From assembly GCF_035594125.1 (NCBI RefSeq), contig NC_087158.1, positions 3,270,001 to 3,334,000 of the forward strand: DNA of 64,000 nt. Reading direction: 5' to 3'. The notes beneath the pieces were generated by a model, which was not told the origin of the DNA, searched no databases, and saw only the letters and a program-made list of their open reading frames with translations. The DNA comes from Scylla paramamosain. Its lineage: Eukaryota; Arthropoda; Malacostraca; Decapoda; Portunidae. Each line of letters begins with the position of its first letter. The first letter of the stretch is position 1. This document shows positions 12,180 through 26,035 of the stretch, one piece after another. Position numbers and translations under genes: made by a program.

Positions 12180-12905
12180 TCACAAGTCAGGCGGCAGCCC
12201 AGCAAAACTTGCCTAGACCATTTATGAATCAGTTCATTAGTTTGGGGGTCAGGATGAGCGTTGCTCTTGTTGTCAAGGCCTCTTACCTTGTTTACTTCCT
12301 TCCAAACGTCACCCAGGTTTTTGTGTTTACCAATTCGCCATATAGAAAAAAAAAAAAAAATTCCTACAACGAGTCCTTGCTTCTTGCTTCAACTCGGCAC
12401 ACACACCAGCAGTTTCCTTCAGAACCTCCCAAAGTCGAGTATTAACAGGATTCACACTCCAGTCTTTACGCACTTTAATTTACTTTAACCATGAAACAAT
12501 GTCTTAGGAATACACTGTACGTTTCCCATTACTCAGACTGCCTGCACGCCTAGAGCTCTTCTTCACTAGTACAGAATCAATGACAAGCAACAAATCATCA
12601 ACAAAACTAATAACATCTTTTGGCTCGCCCTGAGTACCATTGCCGTACAACAAACAGTCAGCAACTTCTTATCACCCGTACAGTGATAGCGTTTACGATT
12701 AATAACTGAGTTTTCTGCCCCTGGACATCTACCCGTAACGGAAGATGATCCCTGAAGAAGTCTGGTACAACAATAGCACTCACCCGCAGGCCACCTGTAA
12801 TAAGCACCTCATGATCCAGCCTCCCGCCACTGACATGGGTTGGCTCGTCGTTGCCCAGCACCTCAGCATCCTCAGACTTGTCAATAAAGTATAACCACTT
12901 CCTGC
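12180..12905 (-). pseudogene. LINE endonuclease C-terminus and linker, decayed
   Basis: Minus-strand frames hold an endonuclease-like end at 12861-12658: THVSGGRLDHEVLI, then VVPDFFRDHLPLRVDV. This is the pattern of the last endonuclease strand with its Ser/Arg-Asp-His motif. Below it at 12450-12200 is a linker-like stretch (NLGDVWKEVNKVRG, NAHPDPQTNELIHKW) typical of the region between endonuclease and RT. No RT follows. Stops and a poly-A run interrupt the frame. A shorter minus frame at 12179-11973 may be more of the linker. Confidence 0.6.
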
Positions 12906-13334
12906 TGTTTACTGTTGCATGACCCCAGCGTATCTAATAATATATGTCTTGTATTAACATCCCCAACCAAACTACTACCATTGGTAAATAAACAATCTTG
13001 CATATTATCAACGTCCAGAAAGCGAAGGTGCACACACATAGACGTTAACAATACAGTAAAAATTTACTATAACTCCTTGTCACATAACTCTTTTCTCACA
13101 ACGAGCTTGGGGGAGTTGTACGAAATCATGGGTTTTGGGGGTGAGGGGGGGCGCGGAAAAGTGGGGTTTTAGGGTGAAGGAAGCCAAATTAGGGCAAATT
13201 TGGACAATAATGAAAAAGCCTATGGATAAGACACTATATTTTGAAAACTAGGGAAATTTCTAGCCTGGCCTATTTTTCCCTACGTAGCCTACCCAACCGT
13301 GGGGGCTTGAGTCCCTCTGGATTCCTCCTTAAAG

Positions 13335-13450
13335 GACACTAACCTATCCTAACCTAACCTGACTTAACCTAATCTAACCAGGTCCCCAATCGACCCTCCC
13401 CCCCCTTAAGAACACTAACCTAACCAAACACTACCTAACCTAACCTGACC
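13335..13450. repeat. Degenerate AACCT (TTAGG-type) patch
   Basis: Repeated CTAACCTAACC motifs at 13343-13385 and 13417-13446 interspersed with other sequence. They resemble the arthropod telomere pentamer but are short and impure. Confidence 0.6.
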
Positions 13451-14669
13451 GGCCCATCCTCGATGGCCCAGCATCTGAAATCGTCATATATTAAGAAATA
13501 AGATACATTAACACTCACCAAGAGAAGAAATAGTGTCAAACTTCAAGCTTGTGAAGGTAAAAGCTGCCATTTCAAAGGCTTAACAACAAGCGTAGATCAC
13601 AATCTTCAAAGTTCCCCTGCCGACGGCTAGAGTCACACTGGCATGGCGCCGTGACACCCTCCCTGACGGGGCCTCGCGGAATAATACACTCGTATTGTCC
13701 TTCATATATCTCGCATATAAAATGTGTCTCATAATAAAATGCTCATGATAAAATGCTTATCGTTCAATAGTTTCGATACAAAGAACAAGCTGAGGTTACG
13801 TACGAACAAGAAAAAAACGACTCATATTTCTACCTACATATGAACTACTTCCTGAGGAGCATGGGAAGTGTTCCTAGACTCAGGGTGTGAAAGGAGCCGT
13901 ACTATGCACACAATTTGTGAACTTGGCACTGGGAGGCATCTCTGATTTGAACGCGTATTTGTGAGTTAACTATAGGAGGGTAAAAAGATGTACACGACTG
14001 TAAGTTGATTAAGTAAGTTAGTGTTCAACGGCAAAGTAAAAAAGCAAATATCTTGAGCATTAACCACGAGTTCAACAGGCACGTCCTTTCTAACACAAAT
14101 TAAAGAGACCTCTTGTATTATTCATTCTGTTTACCGGGAGACAAAAACATCGCTATTCACGTAAGCTTATCAGTGTACAATCGTCTGTGAATCGAATCGA
14201 ATTGTTTATAGGAAAGAGGGGTGAAGGAAGAGTAGTATATGTATAAGAATAAAAGCTAGAAATAATGAAGGACAGTGTAAGATAAAAGATGGTGGGCTAA
14301 CCACGTCTGTGCCAGTTTCCTGTAGTGTTATAAAGTCCACTCTATGCAAAAGAGTACGTCAGTGATCCTGCAGCGTAGACAGTTCTTATTCCATCAAAGA
14401 ATACTGAGTATTCATTGACACCATTATCAACCATTTTAAGTTGTTCATTCATAAACTGATCCAACACTTCCCTCACTTAGAAGAGAACCACGCCACGCCA
14501 CTCCAGAAATATTACCCCAGCTGCGATTTGTCTTGTAATTTTAACATCACCAGATCCTCCCTACAACGCACAAAGTTTGTCTGACTCCATGTGGCAACAC
14601 TGCTCAGGAACCTCAGCGACTTGAGCCACACTGCCTCACACCTCCTCACTCATATCCTTATTCGTGGCC
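13451..14669. other. Intergenic stretch, possibly decayed LINE
   Basis: No firm feature. Minus-strand fragments such as VDFITLQETG near 14330 resemble the start of a LINE endonuclease and would fit between the ORF1-like piece above and the endonuclease remnant below, but frames are broken. Confidence 0.3.
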
Positions 14670-14969
14670 TCACACTGTTCGGGTGAAGGGTTCGAAGCAA
14701 TCACCCACATGAGCTCGTCCATCACCAAGTGCACTGCTCACACATCTATTCCCACAGAAGCAAGCCATTACCTTTTGACTGTCATCCACCTGTTTCCGTA
14801 ATGTCTTAACTTCTGCTATGAGTTGTAACACAGCATCATAAAGATCACTGAACTGGCACCGTACCTTGTCAAAGCCCATCCCTGCTGCCTGCGTAGCCCT
14901 TGGACCAAAGGCTAAATTACCGTCCGCCTGCTTCACCACACCCCTCCACAATGTCTTCCACAGTCCCAA
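14670..14969 (-). pseudogene. Possible LINE ORF1 N-terminal fragment
   Basis: A 99-codon minus frame with a heptad-like helix (LYDAVLQLIAEVKTLRKQVD, roughly residues 42-61). Coiled coils are common in ORF1 proteins of LINEs. It sits upstream, in the same orientation, of endonuclease remnants at 12.9-12.2 kb, which supports one old element spanning 14969-11973. No zinc knuckle is visible. The assignment is an inference from layout. Confidence 0.35.
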
Positions 14970-15829
14970 GAGAAAGAAGCGTGTCCACAGACCCTGCCAG
15001 TATACTCCGCCGCGACCTCGGGGTGCGTTTGATAGCGCGACTCGGGGCGCCCGGTGGGCCGGAGCGTTACGTGTCGTCTCAAACGTGCGCCTGGGCCGGC
15101 CAGCCGGCTGACACGGAACGTCCGGACTCCCGGAGCCCTGCTCTTGGGAGGTGGGGTGGTTTGTGCTACGATGTTATGTCAACAAATATGGCCGCCCAAA
15201 TAGAAGCCTTTCTGTGCTCGAGATGCACTTCTTAGTCCCGACTAGATTGTTGTGTATCATACGCGGAGCCAGCACTGCTAAGAACTGTACTAATACTAGG
15301 GTATAATATACAACGAAAATACAGTATATAAGAGTGATAATTATGATGATATAGTAGTCTAATCAACAATGGCATAGATAAATTTCACAATGGTATATGT
15401 AAATTTCTACTATTTACCAGCAGTCACAGTGGAGGTGGTAAGGCTGGCTGGCAAAAAGGCTGGGATGCGAAATGGGGTAGAAAGCAGCATCAATTGAACC
15501 CACCAGCCTAGGGTTCAGGTCAATGACAGGTCACATTCTCACTTGGCCTCGACCATGCTGGCAGTACACTGTATATGATTAGCAATATGCTTTGTGATGG
15601 TTATTTTACCATTATTTCATCACATTATACCCTTTTCATTCGAAAATGCAGGATTTTTAATGGTATGCTTGATCTGTGGGAAGGCTGGTGATGGGTAGAA
15701 CAAAGAATTATCATTGGGTGTTTACCCTGAAAATTACTGAGTCTTATTATATGCCACTTCAGGGGCCTCACAAGCCAAGCTTAAATACTTACATAAGCAA
15801 AGCTAATGTAATATCTCTATTTACTGCAC

Positions 15830-17300
15830 AGGAACACAACCAACGCATGAAGATATTGCTGGTGAGGAGTCTGGTGATTCTACTTTAAAGCATTGTGCAA
15901 GGTTAGTTGATGTGATGCAGCCATATATGTAAAATCATTTTAACATAGCCAAGAACAATAGTTAATTTAACAGGTCATATATGTAGTAAACTTTTCATAT
16001 TTGTAAAATTTCATTTCATTTAATTTCATTTCATCAGTTTGTGTCCACTGATATTTTTAATATCAAATAAGCAAAACTCATAAGCATCATGTTTAAATGT
16101 CTGTATCTATATACTGTTCTTCACAGAAGAGGCTTTAACCTTGCATGTGGAATGTGTGAGGCAACCAGTGACATTAATGCGCAATTCTAGGAGGAATTTG
16201 TAGATAATTTTTATATGATATAATTAACTTGAGATTTCATCAACAGATTGGTCAGTTGAAGCAACTCTGTTTCTAATAAGAAAACTAAATGCTCCTGCAT
16301 CCTGGGTTTTCTGATAACACAAAGCGAATACCAAGTTTGAAGGAATGTTGCCCAGGAACTTCATAAAAAGAGATATGCTGTTGATGGGACAGCATGTATG
16401 TATGTATGTACACATGTACAGTGCACACTATTACATTGCTTGTGATTTTTTTTTTCTATTAGTAGTTACTTATGTACACTTTGCTTACATACAATAATGT
16501 CAGACATTGGCGTTTACTAAATTTCATGAAATATTATATCAAAGTTTTATGGTTGTCATCAAGACATTCAGCATTAAGAATATTTCATTTCACTTTATAG
16601 GTACCTCTGTAATTCATACTTGTCCTGGATTTACATGGTGGTTTTCTTAACTCTCAGATACAAGATCATCAAAGATAATGCCAGCCTGTGTGGGGGAGGT
16701 GCTATGAGGCAGTGGCACTACTTCACTGCCTGGCTGGGGATCCATCCATAGCAACTACAGTTATGGCGACCTGTTTTCCTGTTGGTATGTTATATGTAGT
16801 GAAAGGAGTGTTTTCCACTTCACTTATTATTCTTAATATATTATGCTTTAGTGACAGCAATCCTTATTTCAATTTGTTACTCAGAACAATTGAACTTATT
16901 TCACTATGGTCTGTAATCCATTACCTGTGAAGGATCTGGGGTTAGGAGAGGGTAGAGGTTTGAACCTCTTATGCTGTTGTGTGAGCTGCTGGTTAAGGTA
17001 TCCTGTAGACATTTTATAACTGCATATACATGGTCACATATGAGCATTCAGATAATGTGATTTTTAATGCTACAGTAGCTGATTCTCATACATTTGATTG
17101 TCTTTTCAGTTTCAACATCAGATATCCAGCAGGCAAGCCGGCCAACGGTTACTGAGCTACCAGTGTGCTCATCACCAAGTCCAGCACTATCTCCAAGCTT
17201 GATATTTACAAGCCCTGTTTTAACCCCTGTGCTGTCACCATCACCAACTGGTGACTCCACTGTGTCTCCCCAGCCATTATTATTTATTACTCATTCATAC
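15830..17300 (+). pseudogene. Myb/SANT-like accessory protein of the Harbinger element, exons
   Basis: Such proteins bind the transposon ends and import the transposase into the nucleus. The best piece is an apparent exon at 16658-16782 after a TTTTCTTAACTCTCAG acceptor. It reads YKIIKDNASLCGGG, then, after a frameshift, LAGDPSIATTVMA, matching the C-terminal helix and following motif of Myb/SANT-like domains. A GTATGT donor follows. A next exon after TTTTCAG (about 17110-17290) is Ser/Pro-rich, as is usual after this domain. A possible earlier exon at 15832-15900 (THEDIAGEESGDST) is weaker. The first two SANT helices were not found. Confidence 0.55.
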
Positions 17301-18356
17301 TTGTATATTGAAAGTAAGCATAATCTCAGGGAAGTAATCATTAGTACAAAATTATAATATACCTCTTTTGCAATTTAGTTTGTAATTTAGGTAATGAATA
17401 ATATGTATATTTTTCTGATAATTATTTATTTATCCATACATGTATCTTGTGTCTTGAATATGAAACCCTTTATAGTATGATGAGGATGCTTTAATTTTGC
17501 CCAGAGTCACCTTGTAGTAGGCAGCCTTCACTGCCATCCTTAGACACCAATGCAACTATGCACTCGCACACTTACACAAACATGGGTACAATGACACACA
17601 GGTGTACACACACATTCATAGACATACAACCACACTGTCACAGAGGACACATCCACACACATACATACCTACTCATGTAAAAAAATAATAAAAATATATA
17701 AATAAATAAATATAGACATTGTATATAAAAAGATGACATTACAAACAAGACTGATACATTCTTCATGCAATAAGATCTGCCACTGTGTCCCTCTTGTTAA
17801 CAGCTATGATGTTAGCTGCCTCCGGAGCACCTTCATGTGGACCATTTTCATCTGTTGGAATATATTTCAAGTCAAGATCTATATCTAGCTTTTCTTTTAA
17901 ACAATAAAATTGTGCAAGACACAAGCAGGCAGTAACAGTGAAGGAATTTTATCAACTAATCTCAAGTATAAACATTGCAACCTCTGAAATTTTTACTTTA
18001 GAAGGTCAAAAGCTGCTCTCTATCACAATCTTAGTTGATGGATGGCACTTACTGTAATTCATCTTAATTTCAGTTAAACGGCCACAGTCCTTGTCGTGAG
18101 ATGTGTTCCAGGCACCTGCTGAAGTTGTTGCAAAAGAGAAGATCTTATAATTCAGTAAAAAGTTGCTATAAAATACTTGAATACTTAAAGCTTATATTTT
18201 CTGGTAACATTTCAAAATATGATTCTTGGATTTCTGGATTGAAAGTATAATTCAACAATGTTTTGATGGATTTTAAAGGATTATTGTTTCTTTTCCATCA
18301 TAAACTAGTAAAGGAAAAAACATCTAATGTATCTATACATGGGGCTACTAACATTT

Positions 18357-18552
<196 letters not shown>

Positions 18553-18887
18553 TACTTGTTTAGAACCTGTTACCAACTCACATGGTTTGAAAAAAAAAAA
18601 AAAAACATGCCTTACATTTCCAAATTCAACCTGACCCAGATCAGTTGGGGTATATGTGTTGGTGCTGGTATGTATGTTGGTGCTGACCGGTTCTGGGACT
18701 GGCTGGCATCTGGCAGGTGCTACCAAACCTACTAATATAATCTAAGACTAACTTTACCTGAACAAATCTAAATCTTAACTAACCCAGTCTTGCCTAAACC
18801 ATGCCTATACCAACTTTGGTATATTTCATTCTCAGTATTACCATGATCAGTTTTCCTAATACCCTCTGTCATGTATTTTCATTAATC

Positions 18888-19015
<128 letters not shown>

Positions 19016-19750
19016 CTGGAAAGATGCACAACAGGTCAAGATATACACTAAAATGAAGTTGTGCATGTGAATAATGATTTTTTTTATTAATGTATGTATT
19101 AACTATCATTTTGTAGGACAGAAAAAAATACTTATGGGTTACCTTGATGCCACCTTTTAATTTACATATTGGTGATCTTTTTTATAGTTTGATGTATTTG
19201 AAATGTTTCTAAATATTACTTATTTTTTCCCTAACCTAACCACCTAATCAAATCCATACCTAACCTAATCAAACTTAACATTACTCAAAAAAAAAAAAGC
19301 TTAATAAACAAATATATAGATAAATACTGAGCAGATGAATGAGTGGTATTAAAACCAAGGGGAAGCGGAAGGGACAGAGCGGTGGCCGGGGCTACACATA
19401 CAAAGAAGTAAGCACGTAACCACGAGTTCCCTGTATATTCTGCTGTTTCTCGTCATGAAGGATGTGAGTCTTACCTCAAAGCTTGCTTTTTTTTTTTTTT
19501 TTCATCCTGAAGTGTACTTTGAACTCTTGGTTATTATAATGCGGACCGGTGTGCTCCACGCATCCTTCCACCCGAGTCAGTTGTCGGTGCCTTTTCTCTT
19601 TCAATAATTTGAACCATCACTGAGGCGAACAACAATGCGGCTTGCATTTCTTGCTCTTCATCAAGGAACTCTTCATCTAGGACAGCTAGTGTTGCAGGAT
19701 TTAAGTCAGCAGCTGAGGAAAAGCAGCCTGGGCCATCTTGTGGTGTCCCC

Positions 19751-19764
19751 GTTACCATAGTAAC
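19751..19764. promoter_or_regulatory. RFX X-box-like palindrome
   Basis: GTTACCATAGTAAC fits the X-box form GTNRCC-N2-RGYAAC on both strands and sits in the wider palindrome CCGTTAC...GTAACGG. It overlaps the apparent start codon of the Harbinger transposase (minus strand, 19758) in a CpG-rich patch. Binding is not shown. It could be part of the transposon end. Confidence 0.35.
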
Positions 19765-20145
19765 GGCAAGGCTTTACGCTACCCGAGCGGCGCCGAACGG
19801 CCGAAAAGCGTTTGATGGCGATCCGGACGTCCCGGGCGCTCCGCGGGTCCCGGGTTTCGCTCTTAAACCCAGCCGTGTTGAATCTCTCTGATGTTCTGCT
19901 GGTGCACATTCCTGACGCTCGGCTGTTGCGGCTCCGCGGTGCCCTGCTGAAGGCCCACGCACATTTTTTTTTTCTTTTTTTACTGCAAAGGGAGGAAGCG
20001 GCGCTATGTGCTCCACCACAGTAACAGCAACCTGGCATAACCGTTTCGCTAACTTTGATTTTAGTTCCACAAACCTAAGGAATTATATATTTCTTTTCCC
20101 ACAGAACTTACACCGGTACTCACTCTGACACCTCCAAGCCATATT

Positions 20146-23100
20146 TCTTTTTTTTTTTTTTTTTATGTAGGAAGTACACCGGCCAAGGGCAACAAAAATC
20201 TAATAAAAAAAAATGTCCACTGAAACGCCAGTCCCATAAAAGGGTCAAAGCAGTGGTCAAAAATTGATGAATAAGTGTCTTGAAACCTCTCTCTTGAAGG
20301 AATTCAAGTCATAGGAAGGTGGAAATACAGAAGCAGGCAGGGAGTTCCAGAGTTTACCAGAGAAAGGGATGAATGATTGAGAATACTGGTTAACTCTTGC
20401 GTTAGAGAGGTGGACAGAATAGGGGTGAGAGAAAGAAGAAAGTCTTGTGCAGCGAGGCCGCGGGAGGAGGGGAGGCATGCAGTTAGCAAGATCAGAAGAG
20501 CAGTTAGCATGAAAATAGCGGTAGAAGACAGCTAGATATGTAACATTGCGGCGGTGAGAGAGAGGCTGATGACAGTCAGTTAGAGGAGAGGAGTTGATGA
20601 GACGAAAAGCTTTTGATTCCACCCTGTCTAGAAGAGCAGTAGGAGTGGAACTCCCCCAGACATGTGAAGCATACTCCATACATGGACGGATAAGGCCCTT
20701 GTACAGAGTTAGCAGCTGGGGGGTTGAGAAAAACTGGCGGAGACATCTCAAAACACCTAACTTCATAGAAGCTGTTTTAGCTAGAGATGAGATGTGAAGT
20801 TTCCAGTTCAGATTATAAGTAAAGGACAGACCGAGGATGTTCAGTGTAGAAGAGGGGGACAGTTGAGTGTCATTGAAGAAGAGGGGATAGTTGTCTGGAA
20901 GGTTGTGTCGAGTTGATAGATGGAGGAATTGAATTTTTGAGACATTGAACAATACCAAGTTTGCTCTGCCCCAATCAGAAATTTTAGAAAGATCAGAAGT
21001 CAGGCGTTCTGTGGCTTCCCTGCGTGATATGTTTACCTCCTGAAGGGTTGGACGTCTATGAAAAGATGTGGAAAAGTGCAGGGTGGTATCATCAGCGTAG
21101 GAGTGGATGGGACAAGAAGTTTGGTTTAGAAGATCATTAATGAATAATAAGAAGAGAGTGGGTGACAGGACAGAACCCTGAGGAATACCACTGTTAATAG
21201 ATTTAGGAGAAGAACAGTGACCGTCTACCACAGCAGCAACAGAACGGTCAGAAAGGAAACTTGAGATGAAGTTACAGAGAGAAGGATAGAAACCGTAGGA
21301 GGGTAGTTTGGAAATCAAAGCTTTGTGCCAGACTCTATCAAAAGCTTTTGATATATCCAAGGCAACAGCAAAAGTTTCACCAAAATCTCTAAAAGAGGAT
21401 GACCAAGACTCAGTAAGGAAAGCCAGAAGATCACCAGTAGAGCGGCCTTGACGGAACCCATACTGGCGATCAGATAGAAGGTTGTGAAGTGATAGATGTT
21501 TAAGAATCTTCCTGTTGAGGATAGATTCAAAAACTTTAGATAGGCAGGAAATTAAAGCAATAGGACGGTAGTTTGAGGGATTAGAACGGTCACCCTTTTT
21601 AGGAACAGGTTGAATGTAGGCAAACTTCCAGCAAGAAGGAAAGGTAGATGTTGACAGACAGAGCTGAAAGAGTTTGACTAGGCAAGGTGCAAGCATGGAG
21701 GCACAGTTTCGGAGTACAATAGGAGGGATCCCATCAGAAATCACGAGGGGAGTTAGATCTTGAAAGGTTTTGACATTTTCTGTTAATGAAGGAGTTTTTG
21801 GCTAGTTGGAGAACAGACTTGGCATGGTTCCGGGCAGAAATATAAAGTGCATGAGATTCTGGTGATGGAAGGCTTAAGTACCTTTTGTGGGCCACCTCTC
21901 TATCATGTATAGCACGAGAACAAGCTGTGTTAAACCAAGGTTTAGAAGGTCTAGCACAAGAAAAAGAGTGAGAAATGTACGCCTCCATGCCAGACACTAT
22001 CACCTCTGTTATGCGCTCAGCACACAAAGACGGGTCTCTGACACGGAAACAGTAGTCATTCCAAGGAAAATCAGCAAAATACCTCCTCAGGTCCCCCCAA
22101 CTAGCAGAGGCAAAACGCCAGAGGCACCTTCGCTTAGGGGGATCCTGAGGAGGGATTGGAGCGATAGGACAAGATAAAGATATGAGATTGTGATCGGAGG
22201 AGCCCAACGGAGAAGAAAGGGTGACAGCATAAGCAGAAGGATTAGAGGTCAGGAAAAGGTCAAGAATGTTGGGCGTATCTCCAAGACGGTCAGGAATACG
22301 AGTAGGGTGTTGCACCAATTGCTCTAGGTCGTGGAGGATAGCAAAGTTGTAGGCTAGTTCGCCAGGATGGTCAGTGAAGGGAGAGGAAAGCCAAAGCTGG
22401 TGGTGAACATTGAAGTCTCCAAGAATGGAGATCTCTGCGAAAGGAACAGGGTCAGAATGTGCTCCACTTTGGAAGTTAAATAGTCAAAGAATTTCTTATA
22501 GTCAGAGGAGTTAGGTGAGAGGTATACAGCACAGATAAATTTAGTTTGAGAGTGACTCTGTAGTCGTAGCCAGATGGTGGAAAACTCGGATAATTCAAGA
22601 GCGTGGGCACGAGAGCAGGTTAAGTCATTGCGCACATAAACGCAGCATCCAGCTTTGGATCGAAAATGAGGATAGAGAAAGTAGGAGGGAACAGAAAAGA
22701 GGCTACTGTCAGTTGCCTCAGACACCTGAGTTTCAGTGAGGAAAAGAACATGAGGTTTAGAAGAAGAGAGGTGGTGTTCTACGGATTGAAAATTAGATCT
22801 TAGACCGCGAATGTTGCAGAAGTTAATGAAGAAAAAGTTGAGGGGGGGTGTCAAGACACTTAGGGTCGTCGACAGAAAGGCAGTCCGACCTGGGAAATTT
22901 ATGGTCCCCTCCCCAGATAGGGACTCCGAGGCTGGTGTAGGAGTCGCCATGATGATTTTAAAATTTTTGAGTGAAGGGTGTGTGTGTTATTAGGTGCTTG
23001 TAGTTTTGTGTGGAGGAAGAGAGTTGTCTTTAGAGGGCAGGCTGTGACTGCCCCCTTGTGTTGTGAGACACAAAGGGAAACGTTCAGTGAGGTCACAGCT

Positions 23101-23153
23101 GGGTTTAATGATAAGTTCACAGCACCCCCTGAACAGTGCTTTAGACCTCACTG
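20146..23153 (-). mobile_element. Family A LINE (copy B)
   Basis: Same family as the element at 3418-6711, minus strand. It has the ATGTAGGAAG-type 3' end with its poly-A seen as a T run at 20149-20163. The 5' side matches the family from CAGTGAGGTC inward, but lacks the first part of the 5' UTR. The sequence above 23153 belongs to an ORF1-like fragment. About 260 bp are missing between the endonuclease and the RT. Confidence 0.9.
20257..22950 (-). pseudogene. Endonuclease-RT ORF of family A copy B
   Basis: The endonuclease part (22950-22354, then 22318-21734) is split by a frameshift after [13 protein letters not shown], where the intact reading is ILGDFN. Near 21735-21745 an internal deletion joins NSPRDF to [11 protein letters not shown]. 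From there to 20257 the frame is open for nearly 495 codons and holds the whole RT with an intact YADDTTLHF box and the family C-terminus SRHLFINF. This is the longest undamaged RT in the window, yet without a working endonuclease it is not autonomous. Confidence 0.9.
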
Positions 23154-23808
23154 GCGCCTCGTGGAAATTCATCACCTTCTTGTATCCAATCCCGGAAATA
23201 AAAAGCCTGTCTGGAAAGTCGCCCTCCAACAAAGCCACACCTCGATTCTTCTCGCCCTGAGCCTCTTGCCACTTTGCTCAAATCTTTCATCGTCTAGAAT
23301 GAAATCAAGATCCAGCAACTCTGGGAGCATAAAGATGATCACTTTGGTGTACGTCTCCTCAGGCTCAAGAATTACTATATATTTAAACCCCTGAGTCGTT
23401 AGGAACTTGACCGCCTCGTCCCCTGCTACAGTCAAGTAAGACCTGCACCGATCTTCCTTTAGCAGTGGTTCAAACTCTGTGCTTTTCGCGCAGCCTGGCA
23501 GCCCACAGGAGCTGCTCAAGAAATGACGGATGTGGCACACGTGGGAAATATACTTTTCTCCCACCTCTGTAGGGGACACCAATGTAGGTCACCTTGTCGT
23601 CATCGGTGCCTTCAGTACCAATTCCGGCATCCTGCCGACTACCAATTCCCGTTACATCCACACTGCACTCTCCTGCAAGGCTGTCTCTTTTCTTCTTGTC
23701 AGATCTACACTCCTCGTTGTCACTGACCCCACTGTACCTTGTCGCCTCTCGCCTCCTCTTCAGTTCCTTCTCATTGACCACCTCTTTGAAGCCACTCTCC
23801 ATTTCCAT
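23154..23808 (-). pseudogene. LINE ORF1-like fragment joined to copy B
   Basis: A minus-strand frame starts MEMESGFKEVV (23808) with a Lys/Arg-rich, Ser/Asp-rich leader, then VTYIGVPYRGGRKVYF. A shift leads to GFKYIVILEPEETYTKVIIF (about 23400-23340). After another shift come ALLEGDFPDRLFISGIGYK and FHEAP. This is the nucleic-acid-binding core of crustacean/insect LINE ORF1 proteins as I know them. The zinc knuckles expected after FHEAP are missing because family A sequence begins there. It is not clear whether ORF1 belonged to copy B's lineage or to an older element. Confidence 0.55.
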
Positions 23809-24034
23809 GGATGCTCCAGAAGCTTAGGGCTTCGAATCGTTAGTGGACAGCTCAAGGTCATATTATAGTGTCCAGCAAAACCTGACTTTTCTCAGCCTTG
23901 GTAGATCCGCATCTTTTTCTCCTCTGTTCACGGCGTGCAGTCATAGCAGTGCGCAGGCAGCAACGAGAAGCAGATCAGATACGCCACCAATTCGGCCAGT
24001 CCTCCAGCACGTTCCACCCCGCCTGGAGCTTGGA

Positions 24035-24086
24035 CGTGTACGTACGTACGTACGTGTGTGTGTGTTGTGTGTGTGTGTGTGTGTGC

Positions 24087-24145
<59 letters not shown>

Positions 24146-24229
24146 GGCGGGCATGCCTAGCTCTCAATGTGCACTATTTTTTCAAACCCTGCACTCTTCT
24201 ATACACTGAAATAAGCGGATGACTGATAT

Positions 24230-24300
<71 letters not shown>
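24035..24300. repeat. (GT)n, (GA)n and (CT)n arrays
   Basis: ACGT-rich start (24038-24052), GT to 24084, GA at 24089-24142 and CT at 24235-24300. GA and CT face each other across 90 bp and could pair in a transcript. Confidence 0.9.
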
Positions 24301-24303
<3 letters not shown>

Positions 24304-24571
24304 AGCGAAGCGTTACGGTGACTAATGGTTTTGATTAATTAAATAATTACCCGCAATTTCAAAACACAATCTGGGACCAAGAAATTAAAATGCTGCCAAC
24401 ACGAAGCCGCCCAAGTGTTGCCGTGTCCAGATTAATATTTTTGGCTCCCTCCCTCGCTGGAAACCCCACCAGGTAGGGAAAGACAGCCACGTTCAACTGA
24501 GTGCGTCATTAACCTTCTGAGTGAACGCAACGAGAGTGGAGAGGGAGGGAGAGGAAGAGAGAGAGCAACAA

Positions 24572-24604
<33 letters not shown>

Positions 24605-25079
24605 ATGCGTTGCTTCGTGTATAATCATCATCTCTCGTTAATGGCTCAGAAATTTAGACAAACTGCCTCGCCCATTTTCCATTATTAACGACTGAGGAAG
24701 GCTCTCGCACAAACCAACTCCTAAATTTGCCAACAGAGGGCAGTTGTCACTTATCCTAGCAGCACCCACCACGTGTAGATGGCCTTATCACCTCTCGTTG
24801 CTTCATTCGTGAACTTTGTGTTTTTGTACGGGGAAGAAGCAAAGAAAGACGATTATTGTATTTATTCTCTACTTTTGGATAACCCTTTTGATTACACTCT
24901 TTGAAGACTGGCACTACAGAGGACTTATTTGTATTTTATAGCCCTCATTTTTGTTTTGTTTTCTTATACCACAGTCCCCTCCTACACGAAAATAAATAAA
25001 TAAATGATCTATTAGTATAAAATCGTTACACCACAACAGAAATAAGCAGGCATGTTTCATCTAAGGACTGCCACGTGTA
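24301..25079. other. No recognised feature
   Basis: Ordinary AT-rich sequence with a short (GT)n at about 24570-24602 and (AATA)n near 24990. GGACTGCCACGTGTAGGCC at 25064-25081 matches the 3' UTR of the CR1-like elements, a probable fragment. Confidence 0.5.
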
Positions 25080-25812
<733 letters not shown>

Positions 25813-26035
25813 GTGCATGTAACAAAGGCAGCAGCGTGACAAGAGTGACGCGTCGCCCTGTTTGCTCCCGTCACTCTGCACCGCTTAATGAAGTACTGCT
25901 AATAAATGCCACTCTCGCCTTAACGAACACACAACGTAATCGCCGCCACCCCCAATTAGGATCAAGCCGCACGTCAATCCCGCCGCCACCACGTCTCTCC
26001 TCTATCACCTGCCGCGATGATATTAATTAAAGGTC

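Noticed and set aside
23843..24209. Plus-strand frames ending in Arg-Glu repeats
   Set aside because: They end in a (GA)n array and the upstream part has no recognisable domain.
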